A stretch of DNA of 64,000 nucleotides, taken from contig NC_081410.1 in NCBI RefSeq assembly GCF_030272615.1, positions 508,361,942-508,425,941 of the forward strand, read 5' to 3'. The notes beneath the pieces were generated by a model that saw only the letters and a list, made by a program, of their open reading frames with translations, ran no database searches and was not told where the DNA came from. This document shows positions 22,372 to 33,671 of the stretch, piece after piece. The DNA comes from Cryptomeria japonica. Lineage: Eukaryota; Streptophyta; Pinopsida; Cupressales; Cupressaceae. The position numbers and the translations under genes are program-made. Within the stretch, counting starts at the first letter, position 1; each line of letters begins with the position of its first letter.

Positions 22372-23533
22372 TGATGAATAATAAGAGGGGGGGTGAATTA
22401 GTATACAAATAAATACTGAACTTAAATACTTAAACAGTTTAGCAGTAAACCAGTATAACAGTTTTCCCAACAAACTGGTTAACACAAATGCAAACCAAAC
22501 AACAAATAAGGCAATCACCCACATAAGCACAATCACCATAACACAAGAGATTTTGATGAGGAAACCCAAATGGGAAAAACCATGGTGAGATGAAACTCAC
22601 AAGTAACTATCTGCAGAATAGTGACCAGACCGGTTAAGGTCATACAATGTTCTTTACCAGAATAGATCCTGTTAGGAATCTTAATCTCTGTTAGGAGATA
22701 AGTCTGATTAAAGACTACCTTGTGAGAGGATTTCAGATCCATAGATGTGAACCACCTTGTTAGAGGATTTACAAAGGCTTTTCAGGGCCTACTCGGTTAA
22801 GGGTTTTAGACTTGTCGAAGATGTGAGTAATCAACAAGTGAATGATCTAGCAAATAGCATAGTCTGCTTGGTTTGATCCGTGATAGCTCATTGCTAATGC
22901 ATTTTAGCATTAATTAAGTCTTCGGTAAATCCACACTCTATTACAACACACAGACTTGATCTTCTCTTCTCTTCTCTTCTAAGATTGCACATAAAAAAAC
23001 TCATCAACCACCAAAAACCCTAGATATGATGTCCTTATAAAGGAATCTAATTTCATGTCGGTCCAATAGGATTACATTGCAAGTTCCTAGGTTCATTGCA
23101 TCTAGACACATTTGGTAATACAACACAAAATCACCATCAAAGTGTTGGTGGATGGTAACTCATCACAAAAATACCGGTTGGTAACTCGTCATAGAGTATT
23201 ACTGGTTCGTACAACTTTACCGATTACCGGTTGGTAAATATTAGTTCAAACATTAAACCGATTACCGGTTATGAAAAATGAAGATTGGGAAAAAGATAAT
23301 TTCCGCTTCAGTTCCTTCATACCACTTGAGATCCTTGAACTACTTGAGGTCTTCATACTGCTTGGGATCGGTAAACACTTTCTGCAAAACACTAATAGTC
23401 TAAAGACTATAATACATAATACCGGTTTGGAACAAATACCGGTTGAGCATAACTCATACATACAAAAAGTGATCTCAAAGCAAGTGTGTGTCCATCAATG
23501 GAAATCACAAAAACATCATCAAAAATGCCAACA
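22372..23533 (-). mobile_element. 3' LTR of Copia C
   Basis: TGATGAATAATAAGAGG...AATGCCAACA. It has an expanded (CTTCT)n run near 22970 compared with the 5' LTR and lacks a short segment ('AGCTACCACACC') present there. It contains minus-strand CCTTTATAAGG at 23033-23043. Confidence 0.93.
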
Positions 23534-23811
23534 ATCTCCCCCTTTGGCATTGATGGCAACACTTAGGGAAATTTTTGACATCTAAGTGTTTTACAACAAA
23601 ACTATGCCATAATCAAAATTACTCCCCCTAAGCATATACACTACCCCTTTTGTAGAAAATACAATGTATACTACTCCCTTATAGAGATAAACATGAAAGT
23701 ATACATAACATGCATCAAAATTTTAAATATAGAGCACTACTCCCCCTTTGCAAACAATGACAAAGTACAGCTGATTAATCCCTATTTCCATTATCATTAA
23801 AATCATAAGAG
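23534..23811 (-). promoter_or_regulatory. 3' untranslated region and polypurine tracts of Copia C
   Basis: ATCTCCCCCTTTGG at 23534-23547 abuts the 3' LTR (minus CCAAAGGGGGAGAT). Further CTCCCCCT tracts lie at 23621-23630 and 23739-23750. No ORF. Confidence 0.7.
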
Positions 23812-26800
23812 TTATGACAATAAACAGTGAAACCTGTCAAAAAATGATTTAAAGTCTTGCATAAATGTCTTCATGGATAAAGACCATGACTCAAGCAATG
23901 AGGTAGCAACCTCACTTTCCATTTGCATTTGGAAAACTTGTTCCTCCATGGCATCCAAGGTACTCATCTCTTGAGTGACCGTTAAGGCATTTAGATTGAG
24001 ATAGCATTTCTGAAGTATTTGCAGTCTTGGTAGTAGAACTAGTTGAATTTCCTGCAAATCTTATGTCTAGTTGCTGATCTTTAACTCTATTCTTCTAGTC
24101 TGGAGTTGAAACTGGTGAACGGTTCGCCCAAATGTGGTGAAGGAATCATAGGGTGTCTTGAAGGTGCTTATGAATGTCTACAAATCAGTTTGTAGTTTGT
24201 CTTTTTGAGCAAGCACATCATCATAGAATAGATGGGTTTGACTAGTCTTACTAAGCAGTAGATTCCCCTCATCCATAGCATCTCTTATGTCCTTCTATGC
24301 CTTCTAAAGTTCAGACCGAAGCTCATTTAACTTCTTTACCAAAGCAGTGTTCAGAGCCTTTTGATGCTTCTTTTTTGCATTGGATGAGCAACATCTTCCA
24401 GACATTGCACTTGGTCCTCTACAACTGTGCATAGGAGCTTCAATTGAGCTAGAGAGGAATCGGTACTTGGGAGATTGGTACTGGGAATCAAACTGGTGAG
24501 AGTTTCCACGCAGTTTGAATCACATCTTCCTCCTTTTTCCTCCTTAGTGCTTCCAGTCGCTCTTGAGCAATCTTAATGCTTTGTAGTAGCTCAGTTTCAT
24601 TTGCAGACTGGAGGTCAATGGGACTAGTGATGTCAGCCAGTTTAGCTTTACCACTAGTTGCCTTTGGGGTCTCTACATGTACACTCTTTGTCACTTCCTC
24701 CTTTTCCTTGGCTTTTTGCTTATCTTTTTCTAACTTCTTCTACTCCTCAGCTTCTTTCTTTCTTTTCTCTTCTTCCTTCTTCCTTTCTTCTTCTTTCTGC
24801 TTCTCTTCTTCTTTCCTCTCCTCTTCCTTCTTCTTATTCTTCTCTTCCTATTTCTTCTCCTCTTCTTCTTCTTCTTCTCCTCTTCCTATTTCTTGTCTTC
24901 TTCCTTCTTCTTCTTCTCCTCTTCCTGTTTTCTCTTCTCCTCTTCTTGTTTCTTCTCCTATTCTTTTCTCTTCTCTTCCTCTTTTCTCTTCTCTTCATTT
25001 CTCTTCTCCTCTTCCTTTTTCTTCTTCTCTTTTTCTGCCTATTTCCTCTTCTCTTCCTCCTTTTTTTTTTCCTCATCTTGTTGTTTCTGTTGGTGTATTC
25101 GGAGTAACATCTTCACCATCCAAAGAATCAACATCAATAGGGTCCATTTGCTCAGTGACCTATTATCCTACACTATTATACACCTCATCTGGTTTTGCAA
25201 TTTCTAGTTCTTGTTCAACCTTCTTCTTCGCTTTGGACACTTGGTGCAATCTCAGAGCTACCTTGGCATGAGAGTGGGTATCTTTCGCCACTTCAGGGAC
25301 TTTCCCTTCTTTCAACAAGAGTCTCCTTCTTCTCATGAAGATGAGGCCTTTATATTTTTCCATAACTTCATACAGTTCTGAATTAGACACATCAGGAAAA
25401 TATTGAGCAAATATTTCCTCTCTTATTTCCTGTTCCTTTTCTATGGCAATGCGCCATTTGTTATCTAAAGAATTGTATAAAGAATCTGGTGTCACAGATT
25501 TAATTTCTTATGGCGACCGGTCATTAATACATAAATATTGAATGACTTCCTATTCTACTTCCTCTTTCTCATTGTCATTGAAATCATCAAAATAATATAC
25601 TAAATCACTTAGCACTTTTTTCATAATATTCTTGATAGTTCTTTGACAATGTGTCAAAGGTTTGTAAGAGGAAATATCAATATTTACCGGTGCTGATGAT
25701 GTCGGTTCTTTGTTGGTTGTCTTTGTCTTCTTCTTCATTTTCCTAGTCTTTTTAGGTTGTTCCTCAGATTATGTATCCTATGAGTTCGGTGTGTTGCCTT
25801 TTGTCTTCCGCTTTCTCTCAAATACCTTGGTGGGTGTAACTTTTGGTTTCTTCTTTACCGGTGACCACTTGGTCACTTTAGGACTTGCTGAAGTAACTAG
25901 TGCTGATACAGATGGCTCTGCCTTTCCTTTCTTCAGAGAGGGCTCCTCAACTGGTGTAACCCTTTCCAGATAGGTCCTAGTTCTCTTCATCTTAGGATCA
26001 AGAGGTGAGGCAAGTAGGGTAGAAGCATACCCATCTAGCATGTCATACATTACCTCATAACCCATAGGCTCCACTTCTTCCTTTCTGGGCTCAACAGCCT
26101 CCATTATACACTCATCTACTTTAATGATAAAGCAGATGTCCTCTTCATACTTCTTGACAATATCACCAGATATTCTTACCCTTTGGCTCATCTTGCATTT
26201 GAAATCATCAAAGTATTTGTCCAGGATGTCAAGATAACCAGTTCCAACTGCTAGAAGACTTTCCCTGATTTGCTTTGTAACTGGTTGGTTAGCAGACCAG
26301 TGAATATCACCGACTCTTGGAAAGTAGCTTTGGAAGTAGAAGAACAATCCGACCAATAGTTGTCCTAATTTAAATCTCAAGGTATTGTCCTGTTTAAGTG
26401 ACTTCATGTTTACCAAAAGTTGCCTTTGCATACAAGTGCATAAATCAAACGAGGCATCTTCTATGATTGTCTAGCAGCCAACATTTACCGCTGCAGTAGA
26501 GACAGAGTTGATCCTGCTAGCATAAAATGTCTGGTAACCTATCACCATGCAGACATACTTGACCAGATCATCTTTGATGGTATTGATGGTCATTCCTCAT
26601 TGGCCACTCACAGAACCGGTGAGCTTGGTCATTTCGGTCTTGCTGATCTTCCTTAGGGCTGGCACTTCTCCAACGTTATAGAAACTGGTGATGGCATGAA
26701 TCGCTTTCAGTGTGATGTCATGTGTCTACTCTAAATACATTTTGTCACCATGCACTCTTCTTAGAATGATGCGGATGTGATCATCTATGAATTCTTCAAG

Positions 26801-27067
26801 GAAATAGACCACATTGTGAAGATTCTTCTTTTCCAGTATGATGTATTCTGGTTTGATCTTCTTGTCCTTCCCACAGAATAGGCTTAACTGTGAATGGATC
26901 ATGAGAGATCCTAGGTCTTCAATTTTATAGTCAATATAATCCAAAATACCTTCCTCAACTATAATGCTAGCAAGTGTTTGGGATAGGGCATTATATTTTG
27001 CCTTCCATTGGATGAAATCAACTGAATCAATGGGTGCACTAGATCTAGAGTGCGATGTAGAAGCCAT
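23812..27067 (-). pseudogene. accessory ORF of Copia C, function unknown
   Basis: One frame can be followed from ATG 27065-27067 (MASTSHSRSS...) through reading frames at 26726, 25778, 25550, 25163 and 24488, interrupted only by in-frame stops. A shift gives the last part (23812-24057). In order: a globular N-terminal region (about 110 residues, 'DFIQWKAKYNALSQTLASII', 'FLEEFIDDHIRIILRRV'); a region of about 210 residues ending basic ('SPVKKKPKVTPTKVFERKRK'); a basic/acidic stretch; a helix with 'EKEQEIREEIFAQYFPD'; a long Lys/Glu-rich repeat region; and a C-terminal helix. Length is about 1000 codons. It resembles no polymerase, integrase, protease, capsid or envelope-type domain known to me. 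Confidence 0.6.
24740..25080 (-). repeat. Lys/Glu-coding purine-rich repeat in accessory ORF
   Basis: The minus strand is nearly pure purine for about 340 bases, with repeats of GAAGAGGAGAAGAGAAAA. In the accessory frame it codes units like EEEKRKQ and KKEEE, with a few TAG codons where CAG (Gln) stands in neighbouring units. This predicts a single charged alpha-helix or coiled coil. The plus-strand Ser/Phe/Leu-rich ORFs over the same bases are antisense artefacts. Confidence 0.7.
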
Positions 27068-27509
27068 TGATAAACAGAGAAACTTGAAAAATACCTTCAC
27101 ACATCAAGATTTAGGGCTTGCAAATTCCGCTTTGCCACACACTACTTTAGTTGCTGGATTACCGCTTTGAGTTCTACATTTGACCGATTGATATTATCTT
27201 CTGATTCTTCTTCAAAGTTTTAAAATCTCTCTGAATCGCAAGATAAATCACCTTTTGTTGCTTTGCACTTGAAAACTTCTTCGCTCGAAAATTGATAAGT
27301 GAAAATGACTTGAAAATCCCTTTTAAACAAATTCTTCACCTACCATAATAAATGCTTCACCATTAGGGCGTACACCCTAATTTGCCTTTTACTATTTCTG
27401 GTCTTCTACCACTTGACAGGTATCACATATCGATTAAGGTCTTTTATCGGTGTAAACCGGGGGTTCAAAATATTTCACCAATTTTTTTCCCCTTAAGCTT
27501 TTATGTAGC
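27068..27509 (-). other. leader between gag-like ORF and accessory ORF of Copia C
   Basis: 442 bases without an ORF. On the minus strand it holds an A-rich 'TTAAGGGGAAAAAAATTGG' near its start and a TATA-like TTTAAAAGGG at 27318-27327, about 250 bases before the accessory ATG. It could be the promoter and 5' untranslated region of an independent transcript, possibly a captured gene. This is inference. Confidence 0.35.
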
Positions 27510-28789
27510 TTAGTTTGTCAGTTCAGCGACTTCCACACTAGGTACAAAAACCGGTTCTTCTTGAGACACTTCTTCTAGCTTCTTTTTCCAAGTTTTCTTC
27601 ATATCTGCTTGAACAGTTTCAACATCAATCTTTCCTTCCTGAGTGACCGTTATATCATCCGATATATTATTTATCATCCTACAGAATCTTGCTGTATGAC
27701 CCAGTTTGTTGCAATGATAGCAAACCATTCCAGGTGCTCTCCGAGGTCCATTATTCATGTTTCCATTCTTCCTTCTGCATGTTGTAGTAGTGTGACTATT
27801 TTCATGATAGATCAAACAGGTTGGTCTCCATCTGGTTGCCGCTTGATAGCCACCGCTACCTGATTGATGATTATAGGTATTAAACTGGTTTGGATTCTGA
27901 TTCCTAGAGGGTTAGGAAAGACTCCTTGACTCCTTTGAGGATACCTTCCAGTGTTGTTCATGACAGACCTGCATTCAAATGCTCTATGCCCAAACTTGTT
28001 GCATGCATAACAATTTCTATTGAATCTATTGGATCTAGGCTTATTGTTTAGAAAGTAAGGAAAGTTAGTGTAAGCCTTGTTTCTACATACATTAGCAGTA
28101 TGTCCTTCCTTGAGGCAATTAAAGAAAATAGGTTTGAACCTTTTCTTGCCTTTGTCCTTTGGTGTTAGTTGCTTCTTTAATGCTCCATCTTTTGTTCCAG
28201 AGGTCTCACCTTCCTCATAACTAGAGAAACCAAGTCCAGTGGTATTCTTCACTGGTTTTGCTCATTCAAGCTTTTGTTCTAGCTTAACAGTGCTCTTATT
28301 GAATTTGCCAAGTATTTCCTTTAACTCAGTGAGTTCTTTGGTAATAGCAGCATTGGAATCCTTCAAGGTTGCATTCTCAAAAATAGCCATGTTTAGTTCA
28401 CCTTGCATTTCTTTTTTTTCCACTTTGCTCTCTTGGAGATGAGCAGTAAGTGCATTGATTTCTTGCTTCAGTTTGGAGATCTCATGATCTTTGTCTTTTA
28501 CCAGATCTTCAGCTTTTCTCCGATTCTCAAGCTCTTGACACATCCTGATAGTCAGTCCTTCAAGTTCCCTTCTCAGGATGGCATTAGAATCATTCAATTT
28601 TTCAACTTCTTCACCTAGGGCTTCCATGTCCACTTCATCAGAGGAACTATTTTCAGTTAGTTCCATTAGTTTTTCAACATGCTCTCTTCTTTTTGCCAGA
28701 GAGGCCTTATATTTGACTTTGAGTTCATCAAAGGCTTTCTCAGTCTGAGTGGGCCAATGAGTAAGTTCCCTCATAGTGTATTGCCCCAT
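27510..28789 (-). pseudogene. Copia C gag-like protein: coiled coil and three CCHC knuckles
   Basis: The ATG at 28787-28789 is the first after the primer-binding site. About 175 residues of heptad-rich, Glu/Lys/Leu helix follow ('LGEEVEKLNDSNAILRRELE', 'KDHEISKLKQEINALTAHLQ'). A TGA at 28262-28264 then interrupts the frame. Next come a basic stretch and knuckles 'FNCLKEGHTANVCR' (first Cys lost), 'CYACNKFGHRAFEC' and, after a frameshift near 27815, 'CYHCNKLGHTARFC'. The last part ends at 27510. No capsid UBN2 domain precedes the coil, so this is not a normal Copia gag. It may bind RNA and dimerise. Confidence 0.7.
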
Positions 28790-28824
28790 ATCTCTTTCCA
28801 AGTGGTTAACCTTATAGAAAGGTT

Positions 28825-28837
28825 GGCTCTGATACCA
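28825..28837 (-). promoter_or_regulatory. primer-binding site of Copia C
   Basis: The minus strand reads TGGTATCAGAGCC, the plant tRNA-iMet complement, two bases inside the LTR. Confidence 0.9.
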
Positions 28838-28845
28838 ATTGATGA

Positions 28846-28873
28846 ATACTAAGAGGGAGGGATGAATTAGTAT
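28846..28873 (-). promoter_or_regulatory. U5-end hairpin of Copia C (5' LTR copy)
   Basis: ATACTAA (28846-28852) and TTAGTAT (28867-28873) pair perfectly around a 14-base G-rich loop. In the 3' LTR the left arm has one substitution (AATAA for ACTAA). Confidence 0.65.
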
Positions 28874-29530
28874 ACAAATAAATACTAAACTTAAACACTT
28901 AAACAATTTAGCAATAAACCAGTATAACAATTTTGCCAACAAATTGGTTAACACAAATGCAAACCAAACAACAAACAAGGCATTCACCCATAGAAGCACA
29001 ATCACCATAACACAAGAGATTTTGATGTGGAAAGCCAAATGGGAAAAACCACGGTGAGATGAAACTCACAAGTAACTATCTATAGAATAGTGACCAGACT
29101 GGTTAAGGTCAGACTGGTTAAGGTCATACAATGTTCTTTAACAGAAGAGATCCTGTTAGGAATCTCAATCTCTATTAGGAGATAAGTCTGATTAAAGACT
29201 ACCTTGTGAGAGGATTTCAGATCCACAGATGTGAACCACCTTTTTTGAGGATCTACAAAGGATATTCTGGGCCTACTCAGTTAAGGGTTTCAGACTTGTC
29301 GAAGATGTGAGTAATCAACAAGTGAATGATCTAGCAAATAGCATAGTCTACTTGGTTAGATCCATGATAGCTCATTGCTAATGCATTTCAACATTAATTC
29401 AGTCTATAGCAAATCCACACTCTGTTATAGCACATAGACTTGATCTTCTCTTCTAAGATCGCACATACAAAAACTCATCAACCACCAAAAACCCTAACAG
29501 CTACCACACCTAAAACCCTAGAGATGATAT

Positions 29531-29541
29531 CCTTATAAAGG
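29531..29541 (-). promoter_or_regulatory. TATA-box candidate in 5' LTR of Copia C
   Basis: CCTTTATAAGG on the minus strand, preserved in both LTRs (also 23033-23043). Confidence 0.45.
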
Positions 29542-30013
29542 AATCTAATTTCATGTCAGTCCAATAAGATTACATTGGAAGTTCCTAGGTTCATTGCATC
29601 TAGACACATTTGGTAACACAACACAAAATCACCGTCAAAGTGTCGGTGGATGGTAACTCATCACAAAAATACTGGTGGTGACTCATCGCGGAGTATTACT
29701 AGTTCATACAACTTTACCACTTACCAGTTGGTAAATATCGGTTCAAACATTAAACCGATTACCGGTTATGTGAAATGAAGACTGGGAAAAAGATAACAGC
29801 CGCTTCAGTTCCTTCATACCGCTTGAGATCCTCGAACTGCTTGAGGTCTTCATACCGCTTGGGATCGGTACACACTTTCTACAAAACACCGATATTCTAA
29901 AGAATATAATACATAATACTGGTTGAGCATAACTCATACATACAAAAAGTGATATCAAAGCAAGTGTGTGTCCATCAATGACAATCACAACAACATCATC
30001 AAAAATGCCAACA

Positions 30014-31235
30014 TTTTGCTCATATGCATGATGTCCATGAGATCCTATATCGTTCTTTCTAGATCTCTTTCTATATTCCTCTACTCTATGGTCATAAGCA
30101 TTACATGCAAAGCAATAACCGGTAAATGATGGCATATGACTTACAAATTTAGTTTTCCATGCATGAGGAGATCTTACTGGTTTAGCATCCCCATTTCTTC
30201 TTCTGTGAGAATGGATCCTTGGTTGCCCATTCTGTGCAGCTCTTCCATTTGGTCTCTTCTTTTCCCACACTTGCTTAGCCCTATGGGTGGTAGCATTACT
30301 TTGTCCTCTGCCGGTAGGAGGTCTTCTTTGCTACTTCCTCATTTTCCTGCTTCCAGTGAAGCTGTCTTCTCCCATCTTCCCTTTACCTTGGGATATTCAT
30401 TATTCCTCCTTTTTGGAGTACTGGTCTTCATTCTTATCTACAAGGCTTCATCGATTGTTCTTAGGTCAACCTTCTTCCGGAGAGCATTTCTAAATGTGAA
30501 GGTCTATCCCTTGTTCTCTCCATTTGAGGAGACAAACTAAATGTCATTATGGGGGACATTCTTGCTGGTAGAGCATTCACTAACACCACTAACTAAACCT
30601 TCAGTGTCGTTCTGCCATCAAACTAGATTCTTACCTTGAGCTCATCTTGACATTTCTCAAGGTCATTTTAGAGAATCTCCATTTCTCCAACCTGCTGTAA
30701 GTATTCTCCAGTTTTTGCTTCTGGTCTTGATGCTAGATCTTCACACTAGCATTCCTTAGTGCCTTCTTCTTGAGTCTTCAACTATGAAATGCATTTCTTA
30801 GATTATTAAAGGCATTTGATTAACTGGTTCTACTCCACTATAGCAGCATTCTTGAATAGCTTGTATTCCTTTCTTACTCTATTGAGTTCTTCAAGTGCAT
30901 TTACAATCTCTCATTCAAGATCAAATTCTGCTTCCTCTTCTTCTTCACCTTCACTATCACTCCCAAACACATCTTATCAGTAGGAGTGTTCTGCATGATC
31001 ATTTTCAGAAGTGTGTCTTTCGTCTTCTGATTCTTGAGCCATGAAGAGGTGGGTTCCTTCATCATCATTGTTGCAGCTGATAGCAGATTTGCCTTCATCA
31101 TCTGCAGATTCATGAGATGCATTTCTCATACTGTCTTCACAAGCTGATCTTGCAATGGTAGACTCATTTCCATAGAGCTTCTTCAATCTCTCCCATAAGT
31201 TTTTTTTTTTGAACCTATCCACCTATGAGGAAACA
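30014..31235 (-). pseudogene. Copia B gag, central part with first zinc knuckle
   Basis: This continues gag after the Gypsy E insertion: 'LWERLKKLYGNESTIARSACEDS', an acidic Ser/Asp/Glu stretch, a coiled-coil-like region with several stops and frame changes, then basic 'RNGDAKPVRSPHAWK' and the CCHC knuckle 'CFACNAYDHRVEEYR', whose last Cys is replaced by Tyr. It is interrupted at TTTTG by Copia C and resumes at 22371. Gag binds and packages the element RNA. Only the capsid and nucleocapsid parts are recognisable. Confidence 0.7.
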
Positions 31236-31240
31236 TCACT

Positions 31241-33193
31241 TGATAGGGAGATTGAGTGAGAAGTCACTCAATAAGACTAAATTGGTTTAATTTGTTAAGT
31301 GGACCCAAGGATATTCTTTTTCTTTTTTTTCCAATTAGTGTTTCCAATAAAAAAATTCAACACCCACACCTCTTCTCAAACAACCACCCCATTGTGTGTT
31401 ATACAACTTTGTTCTAGCTTGCTTCCTCAAGTTACTCAAGTCCTCCACTAGAGGTCCAAACTCCAAAATGGTGTCTTAATTGTCATTATTGGTTTAATTA
31501 GGTCCTTTGTGTGTATTTCAACTATTTTACACAAGTTTGGAAGGTTCTAGCATCCTTTAGGCAATCAGATTCAACTTTTTAGGAAAACAGGGCTAAAAGG
31601 CTACTAGCCCGTGGAGGCCTAATTGAGTGAGTTTTGTTTGCATAGGGAAATGATGACCATAAACATCATTAAACTTGACTTGGAAGGTGTAAACAAGGTA
31701 TAAAATCAAGGGATTTCATGGCTTTAGCCCCTGAGAAGTTGGTATAATGTCTGTCCATGTTTTTAGGCAAATAAGTAGGGTTTTGAGATGGTTTTGTCCA
31801 TGTAACAAAGGAAGTTTCTTCTAAACTCCACACCAATATTATAAAATTTTGTAGGACCTCTACCACATCTTTTAGAACACTTCCTCAACACTTCCCTACA
31901 TGACATTTCATCAAACACTTGGTTTGCAAATCGAAACATGACTGTTTTATTCACTTTCATTGCTAATTCACTATTTTTCTGCACTTTGGAAGCTTAGAAT
32001 TTCATGGAAAATTCACCAATGCATGAATAAACCTATAAATAATATTTTTAGCACCTGTTACAAGATCCCCAAGCATGAAAACTTCCATAAAGCAATTTTT
32101 GGACTCAAAAGACATTAATTTCCCAAAACTAGGTACTTGCTGCCAGACACAACTACAACACATTTGCAAGATGAAATGCACATTGTTTGGAGCTCTAAAT
32201 GCATCTACAAATCCAAGAGTACTAGTGCAAAGCTCTGCCTCAAGTTTTCTCACTCAAATTGGTCTTTGAGCATAAACAACTTTGGTTTTATTCATATTGC
32301 TAGCGAAATCCGTCTCCAACTTGCCTAGCATATGCTCAAGATCACTTCTTTTTAACAACCTGACCAAAACATGAATTATTTACACTGTACATGAGAAATA
32401 AAACTTTTCTAAGTCTATCCATAGGAGAGAAAACTTGGATTAGACAAGTTGATGCATTTTGGAGGCCAAAACCCTTGACAGGGCAGCCAAGGAGCAAAAA
32501 TGATTTTTTTTTGTACAACCAGCTTCCAAACACAAAACCTGCAATCTAATTAAATGAAGAGCATTGAATATACATTAAAATCATTTCCAAAAAGGTACAA
32601 CATGGAAGTGAGGAGTCCCATTATGGACTGCTATACAAATGAAGTACAAAATATGAGAAAAAACATGAAATTGCTGCCCTTTCAATTGATTTTTTTTAGA
32701 AAGTACAAAAGCCAACCCTATAAAAAGAAGAGGGAGGCATATAAATAGAATTTTTAAGGTGTTTATCAATTCCTATATGGATAGAAGGCATTTTTGTCTT
32801 CTTTTTACAATAAGTGTCCAAAATGAAAACTTTTCCAAGCAAAATGAGAACTTTTGTTGCTCCAAGTGGCAATTTGAGCAACCTAACACGAACAACCTTC
32901 CAAAACCACCTAGGACTAATTAAAAAACTTTCTAAACATGTTTCAATTCTTTTCAAAGCATGGCTAATCATATAAGGCAATTTTCCACTTTTTAGCCCTT
33001 TTGGTCTAGAAGCACAAAATTGACAATTCAAGCTCTAAGAAGCAAAACTTGATCCCTCAAGCACAAAATGAGATCAAACACTTATGAAATGACTAAACAC
33101 AACCTATGACAACATTTTAAAACTAAGAAGACACTTAAGCATGAAAAATACCAAAAATGGAGAGTAGAAGCAAAACTAGGTGCTCCTGCACCA
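31241..33193 (-). mobile_element. 3' LTR of Gypsy E
   Basis: It starts TGATAGGGAGATTGAG on the plus strand and ends GCTCCTGCACCA, followed by the polypurine tract complement. It aligns closely with 44532-46463. Confidence 0.95.
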
Positions 33194-33206
33194 TACTCCC
33201 CCAAAG
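33194..33206 (-). promoter_or_regulatory. polypurine tract of Gypsy E
   Basis: The minus strand reads CTTTGGGGGAGTA and abuts the 3' LTR. The integrase/chromodomain ORF ends only about 10 bases upstream. Confidence 0.85.
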
Positions 33207-33215
33207 ACAAAGAAG

Positions 33216-33671
33216 TCATGTGACTCCTTGAGGCAGCAAAGAAGAAGGTATTATAGACTTAGAGAAATCAGACTCATAGACCCTAGTGACTTCTGAAACT
33301 AGTTTATCTTTCCACTTGATGAGATGCTCCATGTACACTTGATGGTGAGTCCTCTTGTAAACTCTTGAGTCCAACACCTTTTCAGCTTGAGGAATGGATG
33401 GAGGAGGCAAAGGCAAGTCTGAAAGTGACTTGTGAACATCTGAAACTTTATCATCCTCCTTAGGAAGCTGACCTTTGAATGCTACTAAATCAAAAACATT
33501 GAAAATAGGAGACAAAGAAAGATTAGTAGGCCAATCAATTTTATATGCATTAGAACCATACCTAGCCAATATCTTGCAAGGACCTATCTGCCTCATTTGG
33601 AGCTTTCTCGGAAATCCCTTTTGCAATCTACACTTGTTCAAATGTACCATCACAAAGTCCTCAATTGAAAA
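33216..33671 (-). pseudogene. Gypsy E integrase C-terminus and chromodomain
   Basis: After a TAA near 33672 come 'VHLNKCRLQKGFPRKLQMRQIGPCKIL', the integrase C-terminal barrel, and 'AEKVLDSRVYKRTHHQVYMEHLIKWKDKL', a chromodomain of about 45 residues ending near 'VYESDF'. In chromoviruses this domain directs integration to certain chromatin. The usual Trp after the 'EEAT' position is absent, as in the group II chromodomains that lack the full aromatic cage. Confidence 0.8.

Larger units (their letters stand above)
22372..30013 (-). mobile_element. Copia retroelement C (non-autonomous, with accessory ORF)
   Basis: LTRs at 22372-23533 and 28840-30013 share both termini (TGATGAATA...AATGCCAACA) and are flanked by the perfect duplication TTTTG (22367-22371, 30014-30018). 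A tRNA-iMet primer-binding site and a polypurine tract mark it as minus strand. The internal 5.3 kb has a gag-like ORF with three zinc knuckles and then a long ORF of unknown function. There is no RT, integrase, protease or RNase H. The insertion target is the gag gene of Copia B between its two knuckles. Confidence 0.93.
28840..30013 (-). mobile_element. 5' LTR of Copia C
   Basis: TGATGAATACTAAGAGG...AATGCCAACA next to the primer-binding site. A 15-bp tandem duplication AGACTGGTTAAGGTC (29096-29110 and 29111-29125) occurs only in this copy. A TATA-like CCTTTATAAGG on the minus strand lies at 29531-29541. Confidence 0.93.

Noticed and set aside
22372-23533. two separate solo LTRs at 22372 and 28840
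   Set aside because: They share the duplication TTTTG only on their outer sides, with polypurine tract and primer site on the inner sides, so they are the two ends of one element.
24576-25271. 231-codon plus-strand ORF rich in Ser, Phe and Leu that looks like a membrane protein
   Set aside because: It is the antisense of the Lys/Glu repeat of the accessory ORF of Copia C; the composition follows from the pyrimidine-rich strand. Other long plus-strand ORFs here (24658-25107, 24893-25207) are the same artefact.
29743-30270. 175-codon ORF as one gene
   Set aside because: Its first part is Copia B gag with the zinc knuckle, but the last part (29743-30013) is LTR of Copia C read through by chance after the insertion.
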